The notes under the pieces are model-generated. The model saw only the letters and a list, made by a program, of their open reading frames with translations. It searched no databases and was not told the origin of the DNA. This document shows positions 4,704 through 12,311 of a DNA stretch of 26,214 nucleotides, one piece after another. Positions within the stretch are counted from its first letter, which is position 1, and every line of letters begins with the position of its first letter. A program made the position numbers and the translations under genes. The stretch spans positions 1 through 26,214 of IMG/VR virus record IMGVR_UViG_3300030106_006507, one strand, 5' to 3'. The DNA comes from a virus.

Positions 4704-4848
4704 TTACTTTATGAGTTTCAGCAAGATCATACCAGGTTTCTATTAACCTGGTACCTTTGCATCTTGGACAATTATTCTTTGGCGTTTCCCCAGCTTGATC
4801 CAAGTGCAACATCTGTTTTAAATGGAACTTTGAGTCCTTCAATTGCAT
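4639..4848 (-). CDS. DnaJ-like zinc-motif protein, 69 residues
   Basis: The protein has C27-PR-C30-KG and C52-PL-C55, the spacing of a zinc ribbon with the CxxCxG signature of the DnaJ central domain. These four cysteines should bind one zinc ion. The ATG at 4848 has AAGGAG seven bases upstream, although this lies inside the polymerase gene, which it overlaps by 77 bases. It is the last gene of the leftward replication operon, and its 3' end runs antisense to the 48-residue gene. HMO-2011-type phages carry a partial DnaJ domain within PolA, so a separate piece right behind PolA is suggestive. Its role may be to aid the polymerase or DNA binding; this is inference. Confidence 0.6.
   Translation of the reverse strand: MQLKDSKFHLKQMLHLDQAGETPKNNCPRCKGTRLIETWYDLAETHKVTTECPLCLPDLDLQSLRSSGL
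4730..4753 (+). terminator. 9-bp hairpin behind the 48-residue gene
   Basis: TACCAGGTT (4730-4738) pairs exactly with AACCTGGTA (4745-4753) around the loop TCTATT. It starts 27 bases after the stop at 4703, a fitting place for a terminator of the plus-strand transcript, but the T-tract is poor (CCTTTGC). It also lies within the coding part of the zinc-motif gene on the other strand. Confidence 0.35.
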
Positions 4849-6646
4849 TTTCCATCTCCTTTTTAATTCCTATTATATCATTCTCTTCATTAATTGAAAA
4901 GCATAGTTCATCATGTATTTGTAAAATGGGTTGAAACCCTTTTTTATAACAATTAATCATAGCTTGTTTCGTTTGATCAGCAGCTGATCCTTGTATTAAT
5001 CTATTTAACGCCTTATATGTGTATGCTCTTCTTATATTATTACCGTAAACTGCCTTAGCCTCTTCATACTTCATAGCTTTATTCATACCAAACGTAGCAG
5101 GCTCCCACATATCAAACCTACATTTTCTACCTTTCACAGTTCTTATAAAACCAAATTTTGAAGCAGAGTTCATTACTGATTCTGCTAATCTTTTTACAAA
5201 TGGAACTTTATTATGATATTTACTTAATAAATTTTCTGCTGCATCCTTAGATATACCTAACTCTCTCGCTAATTTTGCTTTACCCATTCCATAAAATAAA
5301 CCAAGATTAATTGTCTTTGCATTTGTTCTTGAGATACCAGCCATATCAGCAACTATTTGATGAAAATCAGCTTCATCACTTTCATAAGCTTTTATAAACT
5401 CATCAGCACCTGTAAATGATCCATCAATATCCACGGAGGCAGCGTAATGAGCTACTAATCTTGGTTCTTGTTGTGAGTAATCAAAGCTACCCCATTGTCT
5501 GCCCTCTTCAGGTAAAAATAAACTTCTTATTTTATTTCCATATTCTTTGTTTCTTGCTGGTATTTGTTGAAGATTTGGATTAGAATAGCTTAAACGTCCT
5601 GATACAGTCCCACCTTGGTCTGATCTCAGTTGATTAATCTCTGAGTGTATTCTGCCTTTGTGTACGTATCTTTGTATGGAGTCTATGAATGTTGAATGGA
5701 ATTTATTTATTTCTCTTGCTTCTCGTATTAACTGCGCTACTGGGTTATCACAGTTTACTAACCAGTTTTGGGTAAAGCTTGGTTCTCCGGTTTTCGGTGT
5801 CCGTGGGTAATCCACACCTATTCTATCAAATGCCTGAGCTACAGATCTAGCAGCCCAAATATCAATATCAAATGTGGTTTCATCTTTTATTTTTTTTAAT
5901 ACCTCACCTTCTTTACGTTTAAATTCTTTTTTAAGAGCATGCGCCTTTTCTTCATTGACACGTATACCTCGTCTTCTCATATCAATTAAAATAGGCTGCA
6001 GCTCCATTTCAAGGTCCCACACATCATGTAAACTTTGTTTATTTATCTCTTGTTTTAAATATTTCCAAAGTTTTAAAGTTAATCCTGCATCTTGTTCAGC
6101 GTAAAAACCAACATAACCTGCAGGTAATCTCCATAAATCTTGTTTAGCATCAATACCCCACTCTTTAGCTTTTTCATTTAAAAAAGTTTCATTTTTTATT
6201 TCACCTAAATAATCTTTAGCACAAGCATTTAAAGCAAAACTGTATCTATTTTCGTCAACTATAGCAGCAGCTATCATAGTGTCTACAATCTTACCACGAA
6301 TCTCAAAGCCATTAACTAAAAGCCAACCTACATCATAAGACGCATTATGAAAAACTTTAGTAGCAGGGGTTCGTAATACATTCTGCATCCAAGCTGTAGT
6401 TATACCAAGATCCATATTTCCCCCAGCATCATGTGCTATCGGAAAATACCATTGTTTATCAAACGCAGCTACAGCAAATCCTACAATGTGTCCATTAAAG
6501 GTTGCCCAGCCTGAGCCCTTTGTTTTTAAATCTGGATCTTTGGTTTCTAAGTCAATCGCTATTTCTGTAGCTTGTGATAAATCAGGATACTCACTAGGGC
6601 AAACCCAATCACTATCGTTATAAATAAAATTTAATTGATGTGTCAT
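4772..6646 (-). CDS. polA: Family A DNA polymerase with 3'-5' exonuclease, 624 residues
   Basis: The replicative polymerase of the phage. The N-terminal proofreading exonuclease has IDLET (D32, E34), FHNASYD (D105) and YAEQD (Y182, D186). The polymerase has TVSGRLS (347-353), motif A SFDYSQQEPRL (387-397, catalytic D389), motif B R440-TNAKTINLGLFYG with K444 and Y452, and motif C IHDE (577-580). There is no 5'-3' exonuclease domain. At the place of E. coli Phe762 (four residues after the motif B lysine) stands Leu448, the variant common in marine phage PolA and linked in the literature to slower, more faithful synthesis and a less virulent life style. The ATG overlaps the stop of a 30-residue membrane-protein gene (ATGA), so translation is coupled. 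Confidence 0.97.
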   Translation of the reverse strand: MTHQLNFIYNDSDWVCPSEYPDLSQATEIAIDLETKDPDLKTKGSGWATFNGHIVGFAVAAFDKQWYFPIAHDAGGNMDLGITTAWMQNVLRTPATKVFHNASYDVGWLLVNGFEIRGKIVDTMIAAAIVDENRYSFALNACAKDYLGEIKNETFLNEKAKEWGIDAKQDLWRLPAGYVGFYAEQDAGLTLKLWKYLKQEINKQSLHDVWDLEMELQPILIDMRRRGIRVNEEKAHALKKEFKRKEGEVLKKIKDETTFDIDIWAARSVAQAFDRIGVDYPRTPKTGEPSFTQNWLVNCDNPVAQLIREAREINKFHSTFIDSIQRYVHKGRIHSEINQLRSDQGGTVSGRLSYSNPNLQQIPARNKEYGNKIRSLFLPEEGRQWGSFDYSQQEPRLVAHYAASVDIDGSFTGADEFIKAYESDEADFHQIVADMAGISRTNAKTINLGLFYGMGKAKLARELGISKDAAENLLSKYHNKVPFVKRLAESVMNSASKFGFIRTVKGRKCRFDMWEPATFGMNKAMKYEEAKAVYGNNIRRAYTYKALNRLIQGSAADQTKQAMINCYKKGFQPILQIHDELCFSINEENDIIGIKKEMENAIEGLKVPFKTDVALGSSWGNAKE

Positions 6647-6735
6647 TTATTAATTACGTAAAATCCTATTGTGCATATTATTACAATCATAATGATACTA
6701 ACTAACAACATTCCTAATCCATAAATTATAGTCAT
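6643..6735 (-). CDS. Membrane mini-protein coupled to PolA, 30 residues
   Basis: A frame of 30 codons reading MTIIYGLGMLLVSIIMIV at its start and FYVINK at its end: one membrane helix with a short lysine end. Its TGA overlaps the ATG of the polymerase gene, and it fills the only space between PolA and the CxxC mini-protein, which makes it a believable operon member. No Shine-Dalgarno sequence is visible (an A-run precedes the ATG), so it may be translated by reinitiation. The function is unknown. Confidence 0.5.
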   Translation of the reverse strand: MTIIYGLGMLLVSIIMIVIICTIGFYVINK

Positions 6736-6741
6736 TTTTTT

Positions 6742-6921
6742 TTAGTGAAGTGTTTTATTATAGTTAATGGATTTATACTTATATCGTCTTTTAGTGGAAC
6801 GCAGGACATAGGAAAGAATATTATTATTAAACATATAACAATAAGCACAATAAATTTTTTCTTTTTCAACTATAACTCCATTTCTTTCGCATTCACAGCA
6901 TTTATTTACTTTTTTTTGCAT
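6742..6921 (-). CDS. Zinc-ribbon-like mini-protein, 59 residues
   Basis: The reading starts MQKKVNKCCECERNG, with C8-x2-C11, and continues to IYCAYCYM with C25-x2-C28. A C-x2-C-x13-C-x2-C arrangement suits a small zinc ribbon. The C-terminal half is basic and rich in Tyr and Asn (KRRYKYKSINYNK), which could bind nucleic acid. It starts within the end of the DUF3310 gene (20-base overlap) and ends six bases before the next gene. It is short and was found by reading the gap. The zinc role is inferred from cysteine spacing. Confidence 0.6.
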   Translation of the reverse strand: MQKKVNKCCECERNGVIVEKEKIYCAYCYMFNNNILSYVLRSTKRRYKYKSINYNKTLH

Positions 6922-7150
6922 CTTTTAATTTTAATATTTCTAACTGACAATAGTGAATTACTTTTTCTAAATCTTGTATCCCGTTTTTCTGCTTGTACCT
7001 GCACACGTATTTTATGACGTTCCCTTGAAAAAACGTGAGTTCATTTTTTGAAATAAACTCAAATGGTTGTATGACCATATCTTTATAATGAGATCCCCCA
7101 ATTTGTTTTGTTTGAGGAAAAGCTTTTGAAAATAAATCTTTATGTGTCAT
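6902..7150 (-). CDS. DUF3310 family protein, 82 residues
   Basis: The sequence carries the hallmark of DUF3310, a small phage family: IGGSHYKDMVIQPFEFI (17-33), then FFQGNVIKYVCRY (40-52) and KNGIQDLEKVIHYCQLEI (55-72). The molecular function is unknown, but members usually lie in phage DNA replication or nucleotide regions, as here between the helicase and PolA genes. The ATG overlaps the stop of the oxygenase gene before it (ATGA). Confidence 0.85.
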   Translation of the reverse strand: MTHKDLFSKAFPQTKQIGGSHYKDMVIQPFEFISKNELTFFQGNVIKYVCRYKQKNGIQDLEKVIHYCQLEILKLKDAKKSK

Positions 7151-7749
7151 ACTCTTTTCTCACCCTCTCTAAATTTTGGATACGAAAACCAACCTGTAAA
7201 AATCATTTTTTCATGCTCATTTGTTATTTGACCTCTATGAGTGTGTGTCCATTCTGCTGGCCAGATAATTGTCAAACCTTTTTTTGCTGGTATTAATAAT
7301 TCTTGATAATAAAACTCCGTGCCTGCATTTGGCACATCGTTTAAAAATGTCATAAATACAAACACTCTTCTAGATCCGCTTTCGCTGACACCATTTCTTT
7401 CTGCATGCCATTTTTTAAAACCAGCTCCAGGTTTATAAAATTGAAAGTTTGGTGGCTCAACTAATTGAACTTTACCAGCGTTACTAGCTTCAAAATATTG
7501 ACCTAAATATTCGTCAAATGATTTTTGTAAGCATTCGTAATAATTTTTAAATGGGTGATCAAATCTAACTGGAACTGTACAATCTAATGATTCTTTAAAA
7601 TCTTTATCTATGCCTCTACTAATTCTACCTTCACTCCATAAATGTTTATTTTTTAAAAAATATTCTACTAAATCATCAACAATTTTATGGTCATACATCC
7701 ATCCCATAATAAAATCAGTAATTTTTAAATTATCTGTATATCTTTCCAT
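7147..7749 (-). CDS. 2OG-Fe(II) oxygenase, prolyl-hydroxylase-like, 200 residues
   Basis: A dioxygenase of the prolyl-4-hydroxylase type known from cyanophages. The core runs from FQFYKPGAGFKKWHAERNG (102-120), where H115-x-E117 would hold iron, through RRVFVFMTFLNDVPNAGTEFYY (127-148, quoted in part as VFMTFLNDVPNAGTEF), to KKGLTIIWPAEWTHTHRG (156-173), where H169 or H171 is the distal ligand, and a lysine near 181 that may bind 2-oxoglutarate. The substrate is unknown. It sits inside the replication operon: it overlaps the helicase gene by 20 bases and DUF3310 by 4, so it is expressed with the DNA machinery rather than with the other oxygenases. Confidence 0.85.
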   Translation of the reverse strand: MERYTDNLKITDFIMGWMYDHKIVDDLVEYFLKNKHLWSEGRISRGIDKDFKESLDCTVPVRFDHPFKNYYECLQKSFDEYLGQYFEASNAGKVQLVEPPNFQFYKPGAGFKKWHAERNGVSESGSRRVFVFMTFLNDVPNAGTEFYYQELLIPAKKGLTIIWPAEWTHTHRGQITNEHEKMIFTGWFSYPKFREGEKRV

Positions 7750-9352
7750 AATTTGCTAAATATAAATTATAATACTTCCCTAATGGAAAGTGGTATTGGT
7801 GATATGTTCCTAATAAATGTAATGTATTTTTACACCTCGTGACTCCAGTATACCAAACTCTTAATTCTTTTACTTTCTCTTTTGAATTTTTTTTATCAAA
7901 ATGAGAAGGAAAGTTACATTTGCTTGCTATAACAACGTTATCTGCTTCACCACCTTTTACTTGATGTATTGTATCTATTGTTATTTTAGGTGGTTTGTTT
8001 AAATCAACCCCTTGTTGTATTAATTTGGCAAAGTATTTTTTATCTTTTTCTTTAAACTTTCTCTTAAATACTTGTTCCCAGGGTGCTTTTTCATCACGCA
8101 TACCACATCTTAAATGTAATTCATCAAATGTAAAGACTTGATTTGGGTGAGCAAAGGACCACTTTTTACTATCCTGTGACCGGTATCCGTGGTCTATGTT
8201 TAGTAAATACTCATACATGGTGCAAGCTTCCTCACGGTTTATGCTGCCACCGTCAACTATTTTTTCCCAATATTGTATGGCTAGGTATTGATTTGTTTCA
8301 AATGATTTATTACCCTTTACATCTTGATAATATAAGGACAAATTTTTAGCCTCTTCTTGCAACTCTCTCTTTACATCATTAATTCTAGCCAGGACCATCC
8401 AATCACCTTCAATATTCCAAGGAACTTTTTTTAAACCATTCCATCTATAAACAAAACCCTCTTTCTGATTAGAATAAAATTCTTTACGAACCCTGTGTTC
8501 ACCCATAGATAATAATAAACACTTTGAAAAAAAGTGAACATTTTTATTTAGTCTTACAGATTTTTTTAAAACTAAAGATTTACCAGGAAAGTTTTGAAAT
8601 AAAGTAACATCTGCTCCATTCCATTCATAAATAGCTTGATCATCATCCCCTGCAATGTACACCCTTTCTACATGTTTTGCTATTTTTACAACCATGTCCC
8701 ACTGTAAAGGTGTAAGGTCTTGTGCCTCATCTACCATTAAAACTTTAAAAGGAATCACTAATCCATCAGTTATGTATCTTTGCACCATATCTGTAAAGTC
8801 TAGCCTATCGGGTGTTAGTTGTCCGTTTTCTAATTCCATTGTTTTAAATTGTTCGTATCCTGCTATAATTGATTTATACTGTTGTAACCTAACAGCTTTT
8901 CTTGATTGCTGTTTATATAACCACTCAGGGTCAACTTTCATGTTTCTTGCTCTATCATATATTTGTAAAGACCAATTATTGTAAACTTTCTGATCATCCC
9001 AAGTATCTTTGTATTTTAACTTAACCGTTCCGTATTGAGTATGGAACATAAGCAAATCTGCTTTTGGATCTAAAACTGGAATTTCAGCAAACTGTTGTCG
9101 TGCTAAACTATGTAAGGTTCTAAAATATTTAAAATCATCTTCATCATATTCTTTAAATTTTTTTCTTACTCTTGCAACACACTCATCAACTGCTTTGTTG
9201 GTAAATGATATATAACAGATTTCATCAGGAGATAAACCCTGTTTAAGATACCTCTGGACTCTTTTGAGTAGGTTTTCAGTCTTCCCAGTTCCTGGAGGTC
9301 CAAATATTTTAATTGTCTTCCCACGCAGCTTTTGTTTTAACGAATTTGACAT
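7730..9352 (-). CDS. Superfamily 1 (UvrD/Rep-like) DNA helicase, 540 residues
   Basis: An ATP-driven 3'-5' type DNA helicase by family. Counting from ATG 9352: Walker A GPPGTGKT (18-25), motif Ia near YISFTNKAVDE (47-57), Walker B MVDEAQDLTPLQ (206-217), motif III GDDDQAIYEWNGA (235-247), motif V around TIHQVKGGEADNVV, and motif VI WYTGVTRCKNTLHLL close to the C-terminus. The frame is open to a TTG at 9391, but ATG 9352 puts the Walker A at the usual distance from the start. It overlaps the primase gene by 44 bases. No DnaB or T7-type helicase is visible, so this is the candidate for the replication fork. Confidence 0.92.
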   Translation of the reverse strand: MSNSLKQKLRGKTIKIFGPPGTGKTENLLKRVQRYLKQGLSPDEICYISFTNKAVDECVARVRKKFKEYDEDDFKYFRTLHSLARQQFAEIPVLDPKADLLMFHTQYGTVKLKYKDTWDDQKVYNNWSLQIYDRARNMKVDPEWLYKQQSRKAVRLQQYKSIIAGYEQFKTMELENGQLTPDRLDFTDMVQRYITDGLVIPFKVLMVDEAQDLTPLQWDMVVKIAKHVERVYIAGDDDQAIYEWNGADVTLFQNFPGKSLVLKKSVRLNKNVHFFSKCLLLSMGEHRVRKEFYSNQKEGFVYRWNGLKKVPWNIEGDWMVLARINDVKRELQEEAKNLSLYYQDVKGNKSFETNQYLAIQYWEKIVDGGSINREEACTMYEYLLNIDHGYRSQDSKKWSFAHPNQVFTFDELHLRCGMRDEKAPWEQVFKRKFKEKDKKYFAKLIQQGVDLNKPPKITIDTIHQVKGGEADNVVIASKCNFPSHFDKKNSKEKVKELRVWYTGVTRCKNTLHLLGTYHQYHFPLGKYYNLYLANYGKIYR

Positions 9353-10880
9353 CTTTATTTTTGTGCTCTGTTTGTTTTGGTAAAGACACAACCCAGTGTC
9401 TACTACTAATATTTTGAAACTTTTTTTTAGGTTGCGCCCCTCCTTGTTCTAAAAACTTTGTGCATTCTTTTTCATTCCAATTGTAACCCATTTTTTTTAT
9501 AAATGATCTAAAAGTTTCTAATTTAAATCTCATTTCTGTTGCATCCTTCCAAATGTTTCCATTATCTATTTGATCAAAATCAGTAGTATCCTCAACATCT
9601 TCTAAAAACCTAGACAATCTTGAATTAAATACATCCATACCTTCTTCTTTACTATCAAAACCTTCCATATCTTGCTTATTAGACATGAGTTCTTCTAACC
9701 AGTCCCTGTATGGATCAGGATCTCTTTTAGTTGGTTTAAGTGATCTCCACACAATGTCATAATTTAATAACTGTTCACCTAATAATTGTTGTTGATATAA
9801 TTGTTTTGTGGATAATCTAATAGATTTACCCTGTATTGGTAAAATCCAATATGGCTCAGGATAAGAGTTTACTTTTATAAGTTTACCAACCTCAGGTAAA
9901 GCCTCGTTGGCACCGATGCCAAGTTTTCTTTTAATACACTCTGATGATACACAGTGCATTCTTGCAATTGATGTTTTACATTTATAAGCATAGTCCTTAT
10001 TTTCTACTCCTTTGAATATAGCTTGTAATTCTTTAGGATGTAATTTTTCTGCACAAACTTTGGGCATCATTTCTCTAGTCCATTCTTCGTACATTATTGG
10101 ATCTGGATTAATTTTTTTAGCCAGGACTGCAACATTAAACATAGCATCATTACGACCCTCACCCTTTTGTACCTTGTTTTTCATAAAATTAATTACACAT
10201 GGTGGGTAATCTTTTGTTTCATCATCTTGAAAAACTTTTATTTTTTTAAATTCTTTTGGGTTAACTCTAAATTGTTTTACAAATTCATATAAGTTTTCTA
10301 ATTTTATAGAGTTACCATCATTATCCATTGCAACCCTAGTTGTCATTTCTGCTTTTTGATATGGTAAATTTACAAAGTTACCTTTTCTCTTATCATCCCA
10401 ATCTTCTGGTGTAAGATCTACTTCATCTTGTGCTGGAAAAATATCTGTTGTGGTATCGTTGATACCTAAATCTGATGCTATCTCTATAAGTTTTCTTCTC
10501 ATTGATGATGCTTCAACCACACCATCAATATGTAAAATTAAATGTAGCCCATTTGATTTTGATCTATATGGAACTAATGGGTATCTTCTTTGTCGAAGTG
10601 TCTTAATAACTTCCTTATGCTGGATATTATAACGATCAACATCGATGACACCCCAACTACATGTATTATCATTTCTAATGGGAACACTCCCATAATATGC
10701 CTCTCCAATTAAATGTTGCTTCCAATGATCCTTAGTCATTGGAGAGGGTTCTAACCAATGTTTAAATTCTGCCTTTCCCTTAGAGTTTCTCTTGCCCGTG
10801 GGTTTGGACACACCAAAATATGTATTTGAGCCCTGGAAGAGTTCTATAAACTCTTCCAAGGTTTTGTCAAGTAGGACCAT
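9309..10880 (-). CDS. Archaeo-eukaryotic type primase (AEP), 523 residues
   Basis: A primase of the archaeo-eukaryotic superfamily, which makes primers and in some members also extends DNA. The metal-binding pair is in WGVIDVDRY (76-84; D80 and D82), the nucleotide-binding motif is YRSKSNGLHLIL (105-116; H113), a likely third acidic residue is D146 in TTDIFPAQDE, and GNFVNLPY (167-174) is typical of the family. A PriCT-like part follows (YPPCVINFM, GEGRNDAMFNVAVLA), with cysteines C228, C301, C310 and C315 that could bind zinc. The C-terminal 200 residues show no helicase motif, so the helicase is the separate next gene. The start at 10880 lies three bases after the gene before it. Confidence 0.85.
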   Translation of the reverse strand: MVLLDKTLEEFIELFQGSNTYFGVSKPTGKRNSKGKAEFKHWLEPSPMTKDHWKQHLIGEAYYGSVPIRNDNTCSWGVIDVDRYNIQHKEVIKTLRQRRYPLVPYRSKSNGLHLILHIDGVVEASSMRRKLIEIASDLGINDTTTDIFPAQDEVDLTPEDWDDKRKGNFVNLPYQKAEMTTRVAMDNDGNSIKLENLYEFVKQFRVNPKEFKKIKVFQDDETKDYPPCVINFMKNKVQKGEGRNDAMFNVAVLAKKINPDPIMYEEWTREMMPKVCAEKLHPKELQAIFKGVENKDYAYKCKTSIARMHCVSSECIKRKLGIGANEALPEVGKLIKVNSYPEPYWILPIQGKSIRLSTKQLYQQQLLGEQLLNYDIVWRSLKPTKRDPDPYRDWLEELMSNKQDMEGFDSKEEGMDVFNSRLSRFLEDVEDTTDFDQIDNGNIWKDATEMRFKLETFRSFIKKMGYNWNEKECTKFLEQGGAQPKKKFQNISSRHWVVSLPKQTEHKNKDVKFVKTKAAWEDN

Positions 10881-10883
10881 AAA

Positions 10884-11696
10884 CTAGAATGGAGTTTTAG
10901 GTGCCTGTTCTTCTTTTTGATGATTTACTCTTACAGCTCCCTTCTTACAACTTTCATAAAAGTCATAAGCTCCCTTAAGTACTTCCTCATTCTTAATTGG
11001 GCCACTGTGTTCAATCTCCCAACCAAACCAAGAACCTTTATTGTTTTTTTCTAAAACAGTTTTCATAAGGTATTCTTGAGTAAATGATGCGGGTCTAAAA
11101 TGACCTTTACCATCTGCTTTTGGTTGTCTTAAAGACATCATCATAGAATTCCACTTTTTAGACTTCTTTCTTTGAGTAGACTTCATTGTGATGAGCGCGG
11201 TTGATGTTTTACCAGTTTCAATAATCAAGACGTAATGTGAAGCAGTCTCTTCAACATAGTTTCCGTTTTCAAGTCTGTCTTTTCCATCATCACCTCTTGT
11301 TGTTTGACTCATAATATCTGAGTCTGCTGGATAGACATTTACTGGTGCTGAAGCACCTTTATCTCTATCTTGCCACTCAATGTATTCGAGTTTGTAGTAA
11401 CATGGTACTACACGGATGCCCTTAGCACCATCATATAGTTCATCTGTTACTGTGTTAAATATCATACCAGCTTTAGCTTCTGCTATGAATTGACTATCAC
11501 CTTGCGTTACTTGTGGTGATAGTTGTCCTAATACCTTAAGAAATGGTAATGCTAAACTTTTTGCATCAACATTCTCGAAGCCTACGTCTCCAAACTTCTC
11601 GATATTAAGAGTAGTTATTGCACCGGTCTTTTTTATATCTACGTCAGTGCCTGTTGCTTGTCCGTCTTTGAACTTTATATTGTTCTTTATTGACAT
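10884..11696 (-). CDS. Possible single-stranded DNA-binding protein, 270 residues
   Basis: Placed directly before the primase gene, where marine podoviruses often encode their ssDNA-binding protein. The sequence is beta-rich with many polar residues, and it ends in EEQAPKTPF, a weak echo of the acidic P-F tail through which such proteins bind partners. The central part has FLKVLGQLSPQV, GIRVVPCYYKLEYIEW and a basic KSTQRKKSKKW. No motif proves the role, so the call rests on position and general character. It is two bases from the gene before it and three from the gene after it. Confidence 0.45.
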   Translation of the reverse strand: MSIKNNIKFKDGQATGTDVDIKKTGAITTLNIEKFGDVGFENVDAKSLALPFLKVLGQLSPQVTQGDSQFIAEAKAGMIFNTVTDELYDGAKGIRVVPCYYKLEYIEWQDRDKGASAPVNVYPADSDIMSQTTRGDDGKDRLENGNYVEETASHYVLIIETGKTSTALITMKSTQRKKSKKWNSMMMSLRQPKADGKGHFRPASFTQEYLMKTVLEKNNKGSWFGWEIEHSGPIKNEEVLKGAYDFYESCKKGAVRVNHQKEEQAPKTPF

Positions 11697-11698
11697 TA

Positions 11699-12241
11699 TT
11701 ACTCCTTCGTTGTTATTTTTGTTTTATTAGCAATGTAAACCCCAAACAAATCAAAAGGTAATTTTTTACCACCTTCTACTTGCTCTCTTACAAAAGCTTT
11801 GAGTGTCATAGGCTCTACTTTTTGTTTTTTAACATAAGTAAAATTATTTTCCTCACATACTTTTATTAGTTCAGCTACTTGATTGTCCTGTCCTCTGCTG
11901 AAAGATGTAGTAATTGTATTTTTTATTAAATCTTCAAAATTATTACTACGCAACCAACCAAACGCCTCTTCAACTCTAGACTCAGGAATTTTTGCAGAAT
12001 AAAAAGGTTTTACTTCAACCTCCGTGCCGTCTTTCGTTTTTAATTTTGAAACACCAGCTTCCTGCATCATTTCAGGAATAACTCTCTCTTCCATGTCTCT
12101 TACTTCAAACTTTAATCGAGCTAGTTCTTCTTCTTTATCTTTGAGTTTTTTTTGGAGTTCTTTGAGTTTTTGACATTTGTCTGAAATTGATTTTACATTT
12201 TCTTGACTAATGTCAATGGATGACATTTTTTCAATATCCAT
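11699..12241 (-). CDS. Conserved phage protein with N-terminal coiled coil, 180 residues
   Basis: First gene of the leftward replication operon. The frame is open to 12280, but ATG 12241 has AGGAGG directly upstream and gives MDIEKMSSIDISQENV. A long charged coiled coil (about residues 20-60, with KLKELQKKLKDKEEEL) precedes VIPEMMQEAGVSKLKTKDG, then EVKPFYSAKI, and a conserved-looking end with LKAFVREQVEGGKKLP and FGVYIANKTKI. I have seen similar proteins in the replication regions of many marine phages, without an established function. Its length and helical front are compatible with a DNA-end or replication accessory protein, but that is a guess. Confidence 0.65.
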   Translation of the reverse strand: MDIEKMSSIDISQENVKSISDKCQKLKELQKKLKDKEEELARLKFEVRDMEERVIPEMMQEAGVSKLKTKDGTEVEVKPFYSAKIPESRVEEAFGWLRSNNFEDLIKNTITTSFSRGQDNQVAELIKVCEENNFTYVKKQKVEPMTLKAFVREQVEGGKKLPFDLFGVYIANKTKITTKE

Positions 12242-12274
12242 ATTTTCCTCCTGCACACCTCTTAAATTATCTTC

Positions 12275-12303
12275 TTGCATTTTGCAAACGAAAAAAATAT
12301 AAA
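12275..12303 (+). promoter_or_regulatory. Promoter for the SNF2 helicase gene, near-leaderless
   Basis: TTGCAT (12275-12280), a 17-base spacer and TATAAA (12298-12303). The start of transcription should be at 12309-12310, two or three bases before ATG 12312, and there is no Shine-Dalgarno sequence. The -35 element is part of the dyad TTGCA-TTT-TGCAA (12275-12287), so a repressor could bind there. Confidence 0.55.
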
Positions 12304-12311
12304 TATTACGG

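Noticed and set aside
6745-7017. A 90-codon plus-strand frame
   Set aside because: It is antisense to the DUF3310 and CxxC mini-genes, its product is a Phe/Ile-rich shadow, and it has no ribosome site.
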